DNA of 64,000 nt from JBMONI01 sp049324575 (GTDB taxonomy: Bacteria > Omnitrophota > Omnitrophia > Omnitrophales > Aquincolibacteriaceae): NCBI GenBank assembly GCA_049324575.1, contig JBMONI010000004.1, forward strand, positions 62,001-126,000. The letters run 5' to 3'. The position numbers and the translations under genes are program-made. Positions 37,245 to 45,043 of this stretch are shown here, piece by piece. Numbering within the stretch: the stretch's first letter is position 1; each line of letters begins with the position of its first letter. The notes under the pieces were generated by a model. The model did not search any database. It worked only from the letters and a program-made list of their open reading frames with translations, and was not told the DNA's origin.

Positions 37245-38705
37245 TCAACTTGAATGACGAAATCCCGGTTTTAAAACTCCCAGGCAAACGCCCATTAATA
37301 AATACAAGAGCAGCGCCATGTTGAAATTTCCGAGCATTTGACTGATGGAAGCATGCGCGAGGATCATCATGACCGGGCAAAAGACCGAAAGTCCCGCCAT
37401 GAATTGAAAGCGGCTTCCGGTCCGCACGAGTCCCCGGACCGCGTAAAAAACAAAGGTCAGCAAAAATCCATAATAGAGCCATGCCCCGAACCCCTCTTCG
37501 GCCCGGATCAAAAGGTAATGGTTCATCGGATGAGCCGCCGCCAAGGTCGGTTCCACACGCCCCCGGTCTACTTCCGTCACGACTTTCGGAAAGACTTCCT
37601 CATATCGCCCGGTGCCCACTCCCCACACCGGCGCTTTTTTTGCCATGGCCAACGCCGCTTTCGCCCCGAGGATATTCTGCTGAAGACTTTGGGGATCCCG
37701 CACTTCCCGGCCCAAGGTTCTCACTTCCTGGATAACGGCCGGGGATGAGAGCGCAAATCCCGCCAGGGCGATGGCCAGAAGTCCGAGCCCCCACAGGACT
37801 TTTCGGTAATGCCCGTATTTGAGGAGGAGCCCCGCCGCGAACAAGAATAGCGCGGCCCCGAAGAAAAGGATCGTCCCGCGGGAATAAAAAGCAAAGACCG
37901 CCAAGCCCGCGAAGGCGATCACAGCGAGCAGGCTGACCATCTGAAGCATATTGATCGACATCCGGTTGGCCGAACGGCGGCGGACGGATTCGATATCCAT
38001 AAATGCATAAATCAATAATCCCAGCGCGACAAAAAAACCCACGGCGATCACATCCCCCGCCCAGTTCCAATGCGCAAAGCGTCCGAAGATCATTCGGCCC
38101 ACCACCGGGAGTTCGCTTAAAAAAGAAAAATAGAAACTGTGGGCACTGTCCTTGAGATAATCCTGCCCGCGAACGCTTGTGAGCCAGGGCAGGCAATTCA
38201 CAAGGAGGAAGACCGTTCCATAGACCAGGGACCAGAGCAATGTCCGCACCTTGCTCCGGCGGGAGCAGAGGCCGTAGCTTATAAGGAAGAGAGCCAGGAA
38301 GAAGAACCACTCGGTGGATTGCCCGAAAACCGGCGACGCGCCCGCTTCGACGGCCTGATAGTGTTCGTGGCTTGAATGCATAAGCCGGATCCCCTGATAC
38401 AGGAGGAAAGCCCCGAAAACGGTTCCCGCAGGTGACAGGAGCCCCCGGAGAAGGTTTCGGTCGAGGAAAAAACCGATTGCCACGCCCCCCATAAGGAGGA
38501 GGGCTCCGATCTTCCTCAATTCCACCGTCGCGGCATAATCGTAGCCGACCGCAAACAAGACGAGAACCGCATAGGCGCAAAAGAGGAAGAAAATCGCCTT
38601 CCGCATCACCGCCTGCGCGGCTGCAGCCAGAGCGCCCATCCGTCCCTGAACTCTCGGAGCGATCAGGATCGCGGCGTGATTTTGTTCCAGCGATGAGGTT
38701 AACAT
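37245..38705 (-). CDS. O-antigen ligase/polymerase-like membrane protein 2
   Basis: A 486-residue polytopic protein, paralogous to the products at 32030 and 41569. Shared landmarks are FYSRGTILFF, PVWGVGTGRYEEVFP, MNHYLLIRAEEGFGAWLYY and AHASISQMLGNFNMALLLYL, with the C-terminus ending PGFRHSS. These are Wzy_C (O-antigen ligase fold) features. The ATG at 38705 overlaps the cysteine-rich gene by 7 bp. A later ATG (38606, MRKAIFFLF) would align better with the paralogues' N-termini, so the start is uncertain. The overlap suggests that the two proteins are made in step, which fits an enzyme and substrate pair. Confidence 0.83.
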   Translation of the reverse strand: MLTSSLEQNHAAILIAPRVQGRMGALAAAAQAVMRKAIFFLFCAYAVLVLFAVGYDYAATVELRKIGALLLMGGVAIGFFLDRNLLRGLLSPAGTVFGAFLLYQGIRLMHSSHEHYQAVEAGASPVFGQSTEWFFFLALFLISYGLCSRRSKVRTLLWSLVYGTVFLLVNCLPWLTSVRGQDYLKDSAHSFYFSFLSELPVVGRMIFGRFAHWNWAGDVIAVGFFVALGLLIYAFMDIESVRRRSANRMSINMLQMVSLLAVIAFAGLAVFAFYSRGTILFFGAALFLFAAGLLLKYGHYRKVLWGLGLLAIALAGFALSSPAVIQEVRTLGREVRDPQSLQQNILGAKAALAMAKKAPVWGVGTGRYEEVFPKVVTEVDRGRVEPTLAAAHPMNHYLLIRAEEGFGAWLYYGFLLTFVFYAVRGLVRTGSRFQFMAGLSVFCPVMMILAHASISQMLGNFNMALLLYLLMGVCLGVLKPGFRHSS

Positions 38706-41323
38706 GGCTTCTTCGCTTTCAGACGATAATTACATTCTTCGCAATAGTAATTACCATCGACAACGCTGAACTTCCCCGTGCCATCGGCGACCATACAAAC
38801 ATCGATATCTTTTTCCTGTTGCGAGTCCCATTCATAATCAGGATATTCGCGATCCGGTGAATATTTACTTTCCGGCGCACAGCACTGCGAATGAAGCGTA
38901 CGCGTCTTGGCGCAAACCCGGTCCGTGGGCGGAGCCCCATGAGGGATTTCCATTCCTCCGCAAACACGATCGCCCGCCCGGTAGGTCTTGATATTATCGA
39001 TCGAGGACGGGCTCATGAGGGAGGCTGCACTGTCCGAGCACCACTGCCAGCTATTGGAGCTTTTTTTATAGCACGGTTTAGTACCCGTGATGCGTGTCCC
39101 CGACTTGGCCTGTGCGGTATAGGCGAAGTAATAACAGCCATCCCCGGCATAGCCGACATCCCCATAACCCGCCGCACACGTAGGAAGCGGGTCATTATCA
39201 TCACCGCGCGACACACAACTTCCTTCCCCGTCTCGGATCTGACACCGCATTCCCTTGGGGCAATCCGAACTGCGCCTGCACCCATTTCCATCATCATCGT
39301 CATCGTCGTCGTCACCTTTGCCGCCACCGCCGCCTCCTCCGCCGCCGCCGTCATCATCCCCGCCGTCATCATCCCCGCCGTCGTCATCCCCGCCGTCATC
39401 ATCCCCGTCGTCATCATCCCCGCTGTCATCATCATCGCCTTCATCGGACGATTTGCATACACCGCTGGCGGAGCCGCTTACAATATCGCATTTCATATTG
39501 CATGTTCCGTTTATGGTGATCGCGCAGCAATCTGCATCACTTTGACAACCCTCGGCCATTTTGCACACGCCTTTTCCATCGCTGATCACACAAGTATAGA
39601 AACACAGGGACGGTCCCGTGCAACAATCGGCAGTCGAGCTACAGCCCGTATCGATCGTCTCACACACCCCTTTCCCGTTAGTGATCTTACAAGTTTTGTT
39701 GCATGGAACTTGTCCATTACAACAATCGGCCGCTGTCGCGCACCCCGTATCGATCGTCTTACAAACTCCTTTCCCGTTAGTGATCTCGCAAGTTTTGTTG
39801 CATGGAACTTGTCCATTACAACAATCGGCCGCCGTCGCGCACCCCGATGAGATGCTAACGCAATACCCGGCCCGGTCGTCCGCGGTTTTGAATTCGCATT
39901 TTTGGCCCGTCGCACAATCCGTTTTGCTATAGCAGCGTCCTTCCATTTTATTCAAAACACAACGATACATGATCTTAGTAGTTCCAGTGCTGATATCCGG
40001 TACCGTGATCTGCTCGCCCCCGATATCGCACATTTCATGGCTCTCGCAATCACCTCCGGACTCACACAATTCTTTCTTCTCACAGGCCCCGCCGCCCTCA
40101 GGACAATACTGCCAGCTTGCCGGACATCCGTTCTCTTCCGAGCAAGGCCTCCCTGTGCAATTCCCGTACTGATTCCCCGACAGTTTTTCGCACATGGCCG
40201 CACCCTGGCATTGGCTATCCGTACTGCAATCCCCATAGCTTCGCCCCTGACAAATCCCGAACTCCCCTCCGTTCTTGTTTTCGCAGACACCGCCGTTCTT
40301 GCAGTCCAAATCTCCTTGGCACTCGCATCGGCCACTGGTGACCCGGTTACCGCTTACGGGCCCATTCACGCAAATCGAATAATTTTTCCCTTCTTTGGGA
40401 CGGCAAACCATGCATCCCGAGCAGTCCTCATTGCTATCGCAGGTTTTCCCGGGATCGAATTCACAAAACCCGGTCGAGGTTTGGCAAACCTCTTCAGGCT
40501 CACAATCCGAGCTGCTCCGGCATCCGGATTCGCATTTCCCGTAACTCGCCCCCGGGTAGGGCGCTTTGCAGAACGTGCCCGCGGCGCAATCGTCATTGGA
40601 CCCGCAGGTTGCCAAACAAACCCCGTAGCGATCTGAAAAATTCTGCTTATAGCATTGGCTGCCCGGCTGGCATTGCGAATCGCTTTCGCATCCACATTGG
40701 CCGCCGCTTCCCCCCGAAGGAGAATCCACGCAGGTCCCGTTACTGCAATATTGGCAGCCGGTTTGGCATTCCGCATTGGACCGGCATCCCGGCATGCACC
40801 CCCCTTTTGCGGCGTTCGGAGAATTCTTCTGGCAATATTCTCCGGCCGCGCATTGGTCATGACTTTGGCACTGCGTCACACAGCTCCCGACCTCATCCCC
40901 CGCATTCGCCTTTTTGCAAACCGTCCCGCTCTCGCAGTCCGAATCAAGGAGGCATTCACCGGTCGAAGGCCCGCGGCACACCCCGAGCGGCTCTCCCGGA
41001 TCTCCCTTGATACAGACGTCCCCGGTTTTGCAATGTTCGGCCGATTCGCATTCGCAACGCCCATCTCCCGCGCCCGTCCCGCTGGTCGGCCCGGCCACAC
41101 ATTTTTTGATGCTTCCGACGAGACCGCAGACTTCGCAACCCGAGCAATCATTGTTGTTGTTGCATTCATTGGGTCTCACGAGACAAACCCCGAAGCCCGG
41201 TGTAAAAAGATGACAATATTTTTCCGGCGTGCATTCACTATCCGAGGTGCAGGCCCATAATGCATCTTGGGCTAAAAAAGCCAGCAACAAAGCAAAACTA
41301 AATGGTATGAAGCGCCGGTTCAT
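38699..41323 (-). CDS. Secreted cysteine-rich repeat protein with Asp/Gly linker
   Basis: An 874-residue protein with signal peptide (MNRRFIPFSFALLLAFLA, cleavage near LWA). The first 350 residues follow the same cysteine module order as the paralogue at 33467, including CSGCEVCGL, GPTSG and GRCECES. Then come three or four units of 33-37 residues (GCATAADCCNGQVPCNKTC...), two of them nearly identical in DNA. An Asp/Gly linker encoded by 15-bp repeats follows, then a distinct 190-residue C-terminal Cys-containing region. ATG 41323 is chosen because GAGGTG lies six bases upstream; a GTG nine bases earlier has no site. It is the substrate-side candidate of the second module. Confidence 0.85.
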   Translation of the reverse strand: MNRRFIPFSFALLLAFLAQDALWACTSDSECTPEKYCHLFTPGFGVCLVRPNECNNNNDCSGCEVCGLVGSIKKCVAGPTSGTGAGDGRCECESAEHCKTGDVCIKGDPGEPLGVCRGPSTGECLLDSDCESGTVCKKANAGDEVGSCVTQCQSHDQCAAGEYCQKNSPNAAKGGCMPGCRSNAECQTGCQYCSNGTCVDSPSGGSGGQCGCESDSQCQPGSQCYKQNFSDRYGVCLATCGSNDDCAAGTFCKAPYPGASYGKCESGCRSSSDCEPEEVCQTSTGFCEFDPGKTCDSNEDCSGCMVCRPKEGKNYSICVNGPVSGNRVTSGRCECQGDLDCKNGGVCENKNGGEFGICQGRSYGDCSTDSQCQGAAMCEKLSGNQYGNCTGRPCSEENGCPASWQYCPEGGGACEKKELCESGGDCESHEMCDIGGEQITVPDISTGTTKIMYRCVLNKMEGRCYSKTDCATGQKCEFKTADDRAGYCVSISSGCATAADCCNGQVPCNKTCEITNGKGVCKTIDTGCATAADCCNGQVPCNKTCKITNGKGVCETIDTGCSSTADCCTGPSLCFYTCVISDGKGVCKMAEGCQSDADCCAITINGTCNMKCDIVSGSASGVCKSSDEGDDDDSGDDDDGDDDGGDDDGGDDDGGDDDGGGGGGGGGGKGDDDDDDDDGNGCRRSSDCPKGMRCQIRDGEGSCVSRGDDNDPLPTCAAGYGDVGYAGDGCYYFAYTAQAKSGTRITGTKPCYKKSSNSWQWCSDSAASLMSPSSIDNIKTYRAGDRVCGGMEIPHGAPPTDRVCAKTRTLHSQCCAPESKYSPDREYPDYEWDSQQEKDIDVCMVADGTGKFSVVDGNYYCEECNYRLKAKKPC
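39346..39435. repeat. 15-bp coding minisatellite (Asp-Asp-Asp-Gly-Gly)
   Basis: Six consecutive 15-bp units close to CGCCGTCATCATCCC on the plus strand (starting at 39346, 39361, 39376, 39391, 39406 and 39421), with one or two substitutions in the later units. On the coding strand each gives about Gly-Asp-Asp-Asp-Gly. Flanking poly-Gly and poly-Asp codons extend the low-complexity stretch on both sides (about 39285-39450). In frame, so unit gain or loss changes only linker length. Confidence 0.85.
39570..39866. repeat. Tandem 99-bp coding repeats in the cysteine-rich gene
   Basis: Two adjacent 99-bp (33-codon) units, for example starting TTTCCCGTTAGTGATCT at 39671 and again at 39770, differ at only about three positions over 78 compared bases. 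A third, diverged unit lies at about 39570-39668. They encode the CATAADCCNGQVPCNKTC unit. The near identity points to recent duplication. Confidence 0.85.
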
Positions 41324-41568
41324 TTTTTCCACCTCGGTTGAAGATTTTATATCTCATTCGATCCATTTTGATCATTTCCTTATTTGCGCTGTTCTAATAT
41401 AAGAATTTGCATAAGTTTTGATAGAAATCTATTGAATTATGGCGAGAGGAAAAAAAGGCTATCCGGGAGGCAACAAAAGCCGTGGCCAGATCAAAGTCCC
41501 CCGAGGGGCCTAGGGAGCGCCCTTCAAAGTCTGCTTCGGCCGGAAGAAGCCGGTGCGAGAGATCCGTC
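41324..41568. other. Intergenic region between modules 1 and 2
   Basis: About 245 bases, AT-rich near the cysteine-rich gene, with a TATAAA at 41347-41352 (minus strand) that could be a -10 box, but no convincing -35. A run of seven T on the minus strand (41458-41452) follows a weak stem of GGCT with AGCC; it may end transcription of the preceding O-antigen-ligase-like gene. No gene is seen here. Confidence 0.5.
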
Positions 41569-42990
41569 TTAGCGGGTATGGCTGAACTTGGGATGGAGGA
41601 TCCCGAGGCAGGCTCCCATGAAAGTGTAGACAAGGATGTTCATGTTGAAGTTCTCAAGGAGTGGATGGATCGTCGCGTGGCCGTGCACCATAACGAGCCA
41701 GGAAAAGATCGCTAATCCGATAATAAATTGATACCGGCTGGCCGCATGCAAAAGGCCGCTGATCACTTCCGCGAAAAACAGGATCAGAAAAAGATAATAG
41801 AGATAGGCGCCGACACCTTCTTCAGCCCATATCTGCAAATAATGATTCATGGCATAGTCTTCGGCCAAAGTCATTCGATGATCCGGTCGTAGTCCGGTTT
41901 TTTCTTGAATCAAGGGATATAAACGTAAATAGCCGTCGGTCCCGACACCCCAAACTGGAAATTCTCGGTGCATGGCTAAAGCGATCTTCCCCGCGTGTAA
42001 ATTTTCACTAAAGCTCGTCGGGCTTTTGATTTCATTTTCCAGCGTTTGGACTTCCTGAAATGTCGATTTGAAACTCCCGCTACTAAAGAAATATCCGACA
42101 ACGAGCAATCCGGCCATCCCCGCAGCCAGCCAAACCCTGGATGCCTGAAGCTTCCACAAGAGCACGCTGACAAAAACAAGAACAGCCATAACAAACCAAC
42201 TGATGCTCCCGCGCGAAAAGAAACCCAGGATCGAGAGCGTTCCAAGCCCCACCGCCAGCATGGGGAAAAGGATTTCGAACAGATTAACCCGACTGCGGCT
42301 CGCCCTCCGGCTCCCTTCGCGATCGAATTGCACGAATGCATAAATAAATGAGGCCGCACCCAGGAACACTCCGATCGCGACGAGATCCCCCATCAGGTTA
42401 TGCCAGGCGAAGGTGCCGAGAAAATATTTCGAAATTAATGGGTGACAATACAGAATCGGGAAGAAAAAAATCTGAAGCCCAGGAATAACGTAGCCCCAGC
42501 TCCCGTCCTGAAATAATGACGGGAGGTGATTCGCTATGAGAAAAAGAACACTCCCGAGGGTGACGCTGACGAGAGCTTTAGTGGGACGGCGCGATGAAAA
42601 AAGAACATAGGAAATTGTCATCAGCGAAAAATAAAAAAACCAGTCTAAAGGCGCCTTGGAATAAAATTGAAAAGGCTCCCAAAAAAGAACACGATCATGC
42701 GGTTGTCCCTTCGCAAAGAAAAGAACTGCCCACAAAAATCGCAAAATCTGGAATAGCAGCAATGCAATAAAACAACAAAGCGCACTGCTAAGTGAGATGC
42801 CACGGCGGGGTTTTAAAACCCGAAAATTGACAACAAATAACACCAACAGAGCAAATGCCAACAGCATACGAAAATTCGCATGGTGTTCTTCGCCATGCTT
42901 GAAGGTGTGATTGTCGAATCCAAGCGCAAGGAACGCGATGGCGATAAAAGCACAGAACAGTACAAGATACCCCTTTGCAGAGCTGCGCAA
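41569..42990 (-). CDS. O-antigen ligase/polymerase-like membrane protein 3 (TTG start)
   Basis: A 473-residue polytopic protein, third member of the paralogous set. It has FFSRGSISWFV, FPVWGVGTDGYLRLYP, MNHYLQIWAEEGVGAYLYY and GHATIHPLLENFNMNIL, and ends PKFSHTR. Hydrophobic segments cover most of the remainder, as in Wzy/WaaL/PglL enzymes. The only usual start after an in-frame TAG is TTG at 42990, with AAAGGGG five bases upstream. It follows its cysteine-rich partner after 76 bases. Whether it polymerises, ligates to lipid or glycosylates protein cannot be told from sequence. Confidence 0.82.
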   Translation of the reverse strand: MRSSAKGYLVLFCAFIAIAFLALGFDNHTFKHGEEHHANFRMLLAFALLVLFVVNFRVLKPRRGISLSSALCCFIALLLFQILRFLWAVLFFAKGQPHDRVLFWEPFQFYSKAPLDWFFYFSLMTISYVLFSSRRPTKALVSVTLGSVLFLIANHLPSLFQDGSWGYVIPGLQIFFFPILYCHPLISKYFLGTFAWHNLMGDLVAIGVFLGAASFIYAFVQFDREGSRRASRSRVNLFEILFPMLAVGLGTLSILGFFSRGSISWFVMAVLVFVSVLLWKLQASRVWLAAGMAGLLVVGYFFSSGSFKSTFQEVQTLENEIKSPTSFSENLHAGKIALAMHREFPVWGVGTDGYLRLYPLIQEKTGLRPDHRMTLAEDYAMNHYLQIWAEEGVGAYLYYLFLILFFAEVISGLLHAASRYQFIIGLAIFSWLVMVHGHATIHPLLENFNMNILVYTFMGACLGILHPKFSHTR

Positions 42991-43066
42991 ATCATCCCCT
43001 TTCGCAATCAGGTGCCGATTAATTCCCTATCCTCACCTGCATGACCGTCGAGTTCCCTGCAATTTA

Positions 43067-43936
43067 CTACTCTCGTTTTGGGTCTTTTTGGTACTTGCAG
43101 CAAAATAGTGAATCCCTCGAATTGCCTTCCGTACAGTGCCCGGCCCCTACATAGACATAATCTTTAGGCGGTGGGCACGAGCTGGGAAAGATCGAACCTT
43201 CGTCGCAAGTCGGAGTTCCGCCATTTTTGCTACACGGCTTTGTAACATCAATGCCACTTATCGCGCCATCATTGCACACGATTTTTCGCCGCGCCGGAGC
43301 CGCGGGCTCATCGACTATACATTTCCAGGAGGGGTTATCATGATCTTGCCACGGACTGACACACTCGGGCTCCCCCATGCTTGCCACCCCCCCATGTTTT
43401 TTACATTTTTCGTCCGCTTGTTCTTCATCACTAGGATTTCCTCCAGGAGGGTCCGTGGGATCTGTCGGATCTGTTTTAGGATCACCACCCGGAGGAGTCT
43501 TCTTGTCCTTACAGCAATCCGACGGTAAAGCAGGCCCCGCGCTTGCGCCGGGACATTGAGGTGTTCCCGTGCGCTCCTGGTTCGCGCCACATCCATTCTG
43601 GGGACTGCCTCCACTGGGACAAGTCGCTTTCGCTTCTGTATAAATCCTGCCTTTTGCATTGCATATGCAACCAGACTCCGCTTGGTTCGTACAGTATTCA
43701 TCCTTTGCGGTATAACATTCCATGCCCTCACTACTCTGAGGAAGATTACTCCACGAATGAGCTCCCGTGCACTGCCTGGAAGGCGCACATACATGCTTAT
43801 TTCCTCCACCTCCGCCGCCCCCTGCGCCTCCTCCCTTACCATCCTTAGCTGGCGCCGCGTATGTTTCACCCATCATGAGGCAAAAGGCGCAGAAAAAACA
43901 CCCCACTATGCCCAAATACGTTCGTGAGATCTTCAT
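43067..43936 (-). CDS. Small secreted cysteine-rich protein
   Basis: A 289-residue protein with signal peptide (MKISRTYLGIVGCFFCAFCL, cleavage near TYA), then a Gly-rich linker of about 15 residues and a body with roughly 25 cysteines. A Pro/Asp/Thr stretch (DPKTDPTDPTDPPGGNP) separates two halves. It lacks the regular CxxDxDC repeats of the two larger proteins but occupies the same place, directly upstream of an O-antigen-ligase-like gene. A very good ribosome site (AGGAGGAG) and a clear promoter precede it. Probably extracellular; no family recognised. Confidence 0.82.
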   Translation of the reverse strand: MKISRTYLGIVGCFFCAFCLMMGETYAAPAKDGKGGGAGGGGGGGNKHVCAPSRQCTGAHSWSNLPQSSEGMECYTAKDEYCTNQAESGCICNAKGRIYTEAKATCPSGGSPQNGCGANQERTGTPQCPGASAGPALPSDCCKDKKTPPGGDPKTDPTDPTDPPGGNPSDEEQADEKCKKHGGVASMGEPECVSPWQDHDNPSWKCIVDEPAAPARRKIVCNDGAISGIDVTKPCSKNGGTPTCDEGSIFPSSCPPPKDYVYVGAGHCTEGNSRDSLFCCKYQKDPKRE

Positions 43937-44016
43937 CGTTTTCTCCTCCTGAGAGAATTTTTATAGCTTAAAAGAACAGAACTTTTTAAAAACATCGATG
44001 AGCGATACCTAGCATA

Positions 44017-44045
44017 AGTATACATGGCAGAAAGACTAATTTCAA
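44017..44045 (-). promoter_or_regulatory. Sigma70-type promoter for the first cysteine-rich module
   Basis: On the minus strand TTGAAA (44045-44040) and TATACT (44022-44017) are separated by 17 bases, each matching consensus at five of six positions. Transcription from about 44010 gives a leader of about 74 nt before the ATG at 43936. Confidence 0.65.
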
Positions 44046-44180
44046 ATCGTTTAAAAGTAGTTCAATAGAGGGTGATTTTGAGCATTTTTCTCCTTTTTCT
44101 GATTAAAAGATCTTGATTTTTTTTAGGCGTCTAATTTTAAGTCCTGGGATTTGGAGGCTTCCCCTCTTCCAGAAGGGCGT

Positions 44181-44202
44181 AGGGCGCACGAAAGTGTGCC
44201 CT
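44181..44202. repeat. Small hairpin element, copy 2
   Basis: AGGGCGCAC, loop GAAA, GTGTGCCCT: a nine-base stem with one wobble and a GNRA-type tetraloop. The outer bases and the G-T wobble position are the same as in the element at 18789. Confidence 0.5.
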
Positions 44203-44302
44203 GCGGTTGGCTCTGTGGACTTCCGAAGAACCCCTTCCCTGATGCCTTCCAACCAAAGAGCGGTCCGGCACTGCAACGGAAGAATATCGATGTTATCCAT
44301 AC

Positions 44303-44323
44303 AGGGCACGCGGAAGTGTCCCT
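44303..44323. repeat. Small hairpin element, copy 3 (imperfect)
   Basis: AGGGCAC, loop GCGGAA, GTGTCCCT: the same outer sequence as the other two copies, with one extra T bulged in the right arm. It lies about 100 bases from copy 2, suggesting a paired arrangement. Confidence 0.4.
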
Positions 44324-44356
44324 ACGATCTTAAAAAAACTTTGGAAAATAAAGCCG

Positions 44357-45043
44357 TTAGCGCACGATGCTGCGAACGAACGCATCGCTTGGGGCAAGGC
44401 CGCTGGACTGAAGGCTCTCGAGGGTCTTTTTCGCGGTCGTTTTGGATTCGAAGGCATTGGCGCAAACTTGATAGTACTCCCCGCTCGGAATGACAAAGCC
44501 GTCAAAACCTTTCTCTTCCAGTTTCTGGATCTGGCGGGTCGCGGCAGACTCGGTCTTGTAGGTCAGCACCTGGATCGTGTATTTGCCGTCCTGGCGGCGT
44601 TCTGTGATCGTGCGGGTCGCGCGCGTCGTCGTTGTTTCACTCTGGAAGGTCGTGACCACCCCATCCCCGGGGATTGCCGGCGTTTCCGGTTCACGCACGG
44701 AGTCCCCGTCGATCTGGACCGCCGGCGCGGCGACCGGCTCGATCACATTGACGCGCATCGAGGCCAGGCCATCGACCTTGGCGCGGAGATCCTCGACCTG
44801 GGCCGTGTATTTGGCTTCGATCTTTTTCACCGTAGCCGCGGCGCCCTGTTTTCCGGCGTCATAGCCCGCCGAATAGACCCAGACCCCGGCGACCATAGCG
44901 CCGATTCCGAGAAAGAGAAGATGATCCAGCCGGAAGGTTAATGAAAAACGCTCGAAAAAAGGCGTTCGCGGGACCCCCATTTTCCGGGGCAAGCTGCTGG
45001 CAACATCAAAAAGATCGGCCTGGCGGCCACGTAAAATTTCCAT
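44357..45043 (-). CDS. SPOR domain membrane protein
   Basis: A 228-residue protein with a single membrane segment (HLLFLGIGAMVAGVWVYSAG, about residues 40-59), a short helical spacer, a Thr-rich linker and a C-terminal SPOR-like domain starting about 152 (YTIQVLTYKTESAATRQIQ). It ends DAFVRSIVR, like the SPOR protein at 26876. A periplasmic, peptidoglycan-linked role is likely. The ATG at 45043 overlaps the glycosidase gene by 38 bp; ATG 44980 (MGVPRTPFFERF) is a reasonable alternative. Confidence 0.83.
   Translation of the reverse strand: MEILRGRQADLFDVASSLPRKMGVPRTPFFERFSLTFRLDHLLFLGIGAMVAGVWVYSAGYDAGKQGAAATVKKIEAKYTAQVEDLRAKVDGLASMRVNVIEPVAAPAVQIDGDSVREPETPAIPGDGVVTTFQSETTTTRATRTITERRQDGKYTIQVLTYKTESAATRQIQKLEEKGFDGFVIPSGEYYQVCANAFESKTTAKKTLESLQSSGLAPSDAFVRSIVR

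Larger units (their letters stand above)
43937..44356. other. Intergenic region upstream of the cysteine-rich/ligase modules
   Basis: About 420 bases without a supportable gene. The half near 43937-44140 is AT-rich and holds the promoter at 44017-44045. The half near 44140-44330 is GC-richer and contains two hairpins of the dispersed AGGGC type (44181 and 44303) about 100 bases apart. Confidence 0.7.

Noticed and set aside
39285..39450. Short regular repeats that could suggest a CRISPR array
   Set aside because: Units are 15 bp without spacers, stay in frame and encode Asp/Gly; this is a coding minisatellite.
41452..41490. Rho-independent terminator after ligase-like gene 3
   Set aside because: Seven T are present but the stem before them is only four pairs with a long loop; recorded only within the intergenic description.
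32030..42990. Interpreting the locus as an ordinary O-antigen/LPS cluster
   Set aside because: No glycosyltransferase, flippase or nucleotide-sugar gene lies among the three ligase-like genes; each is paired with a cysteine-rich secreted protein instead.
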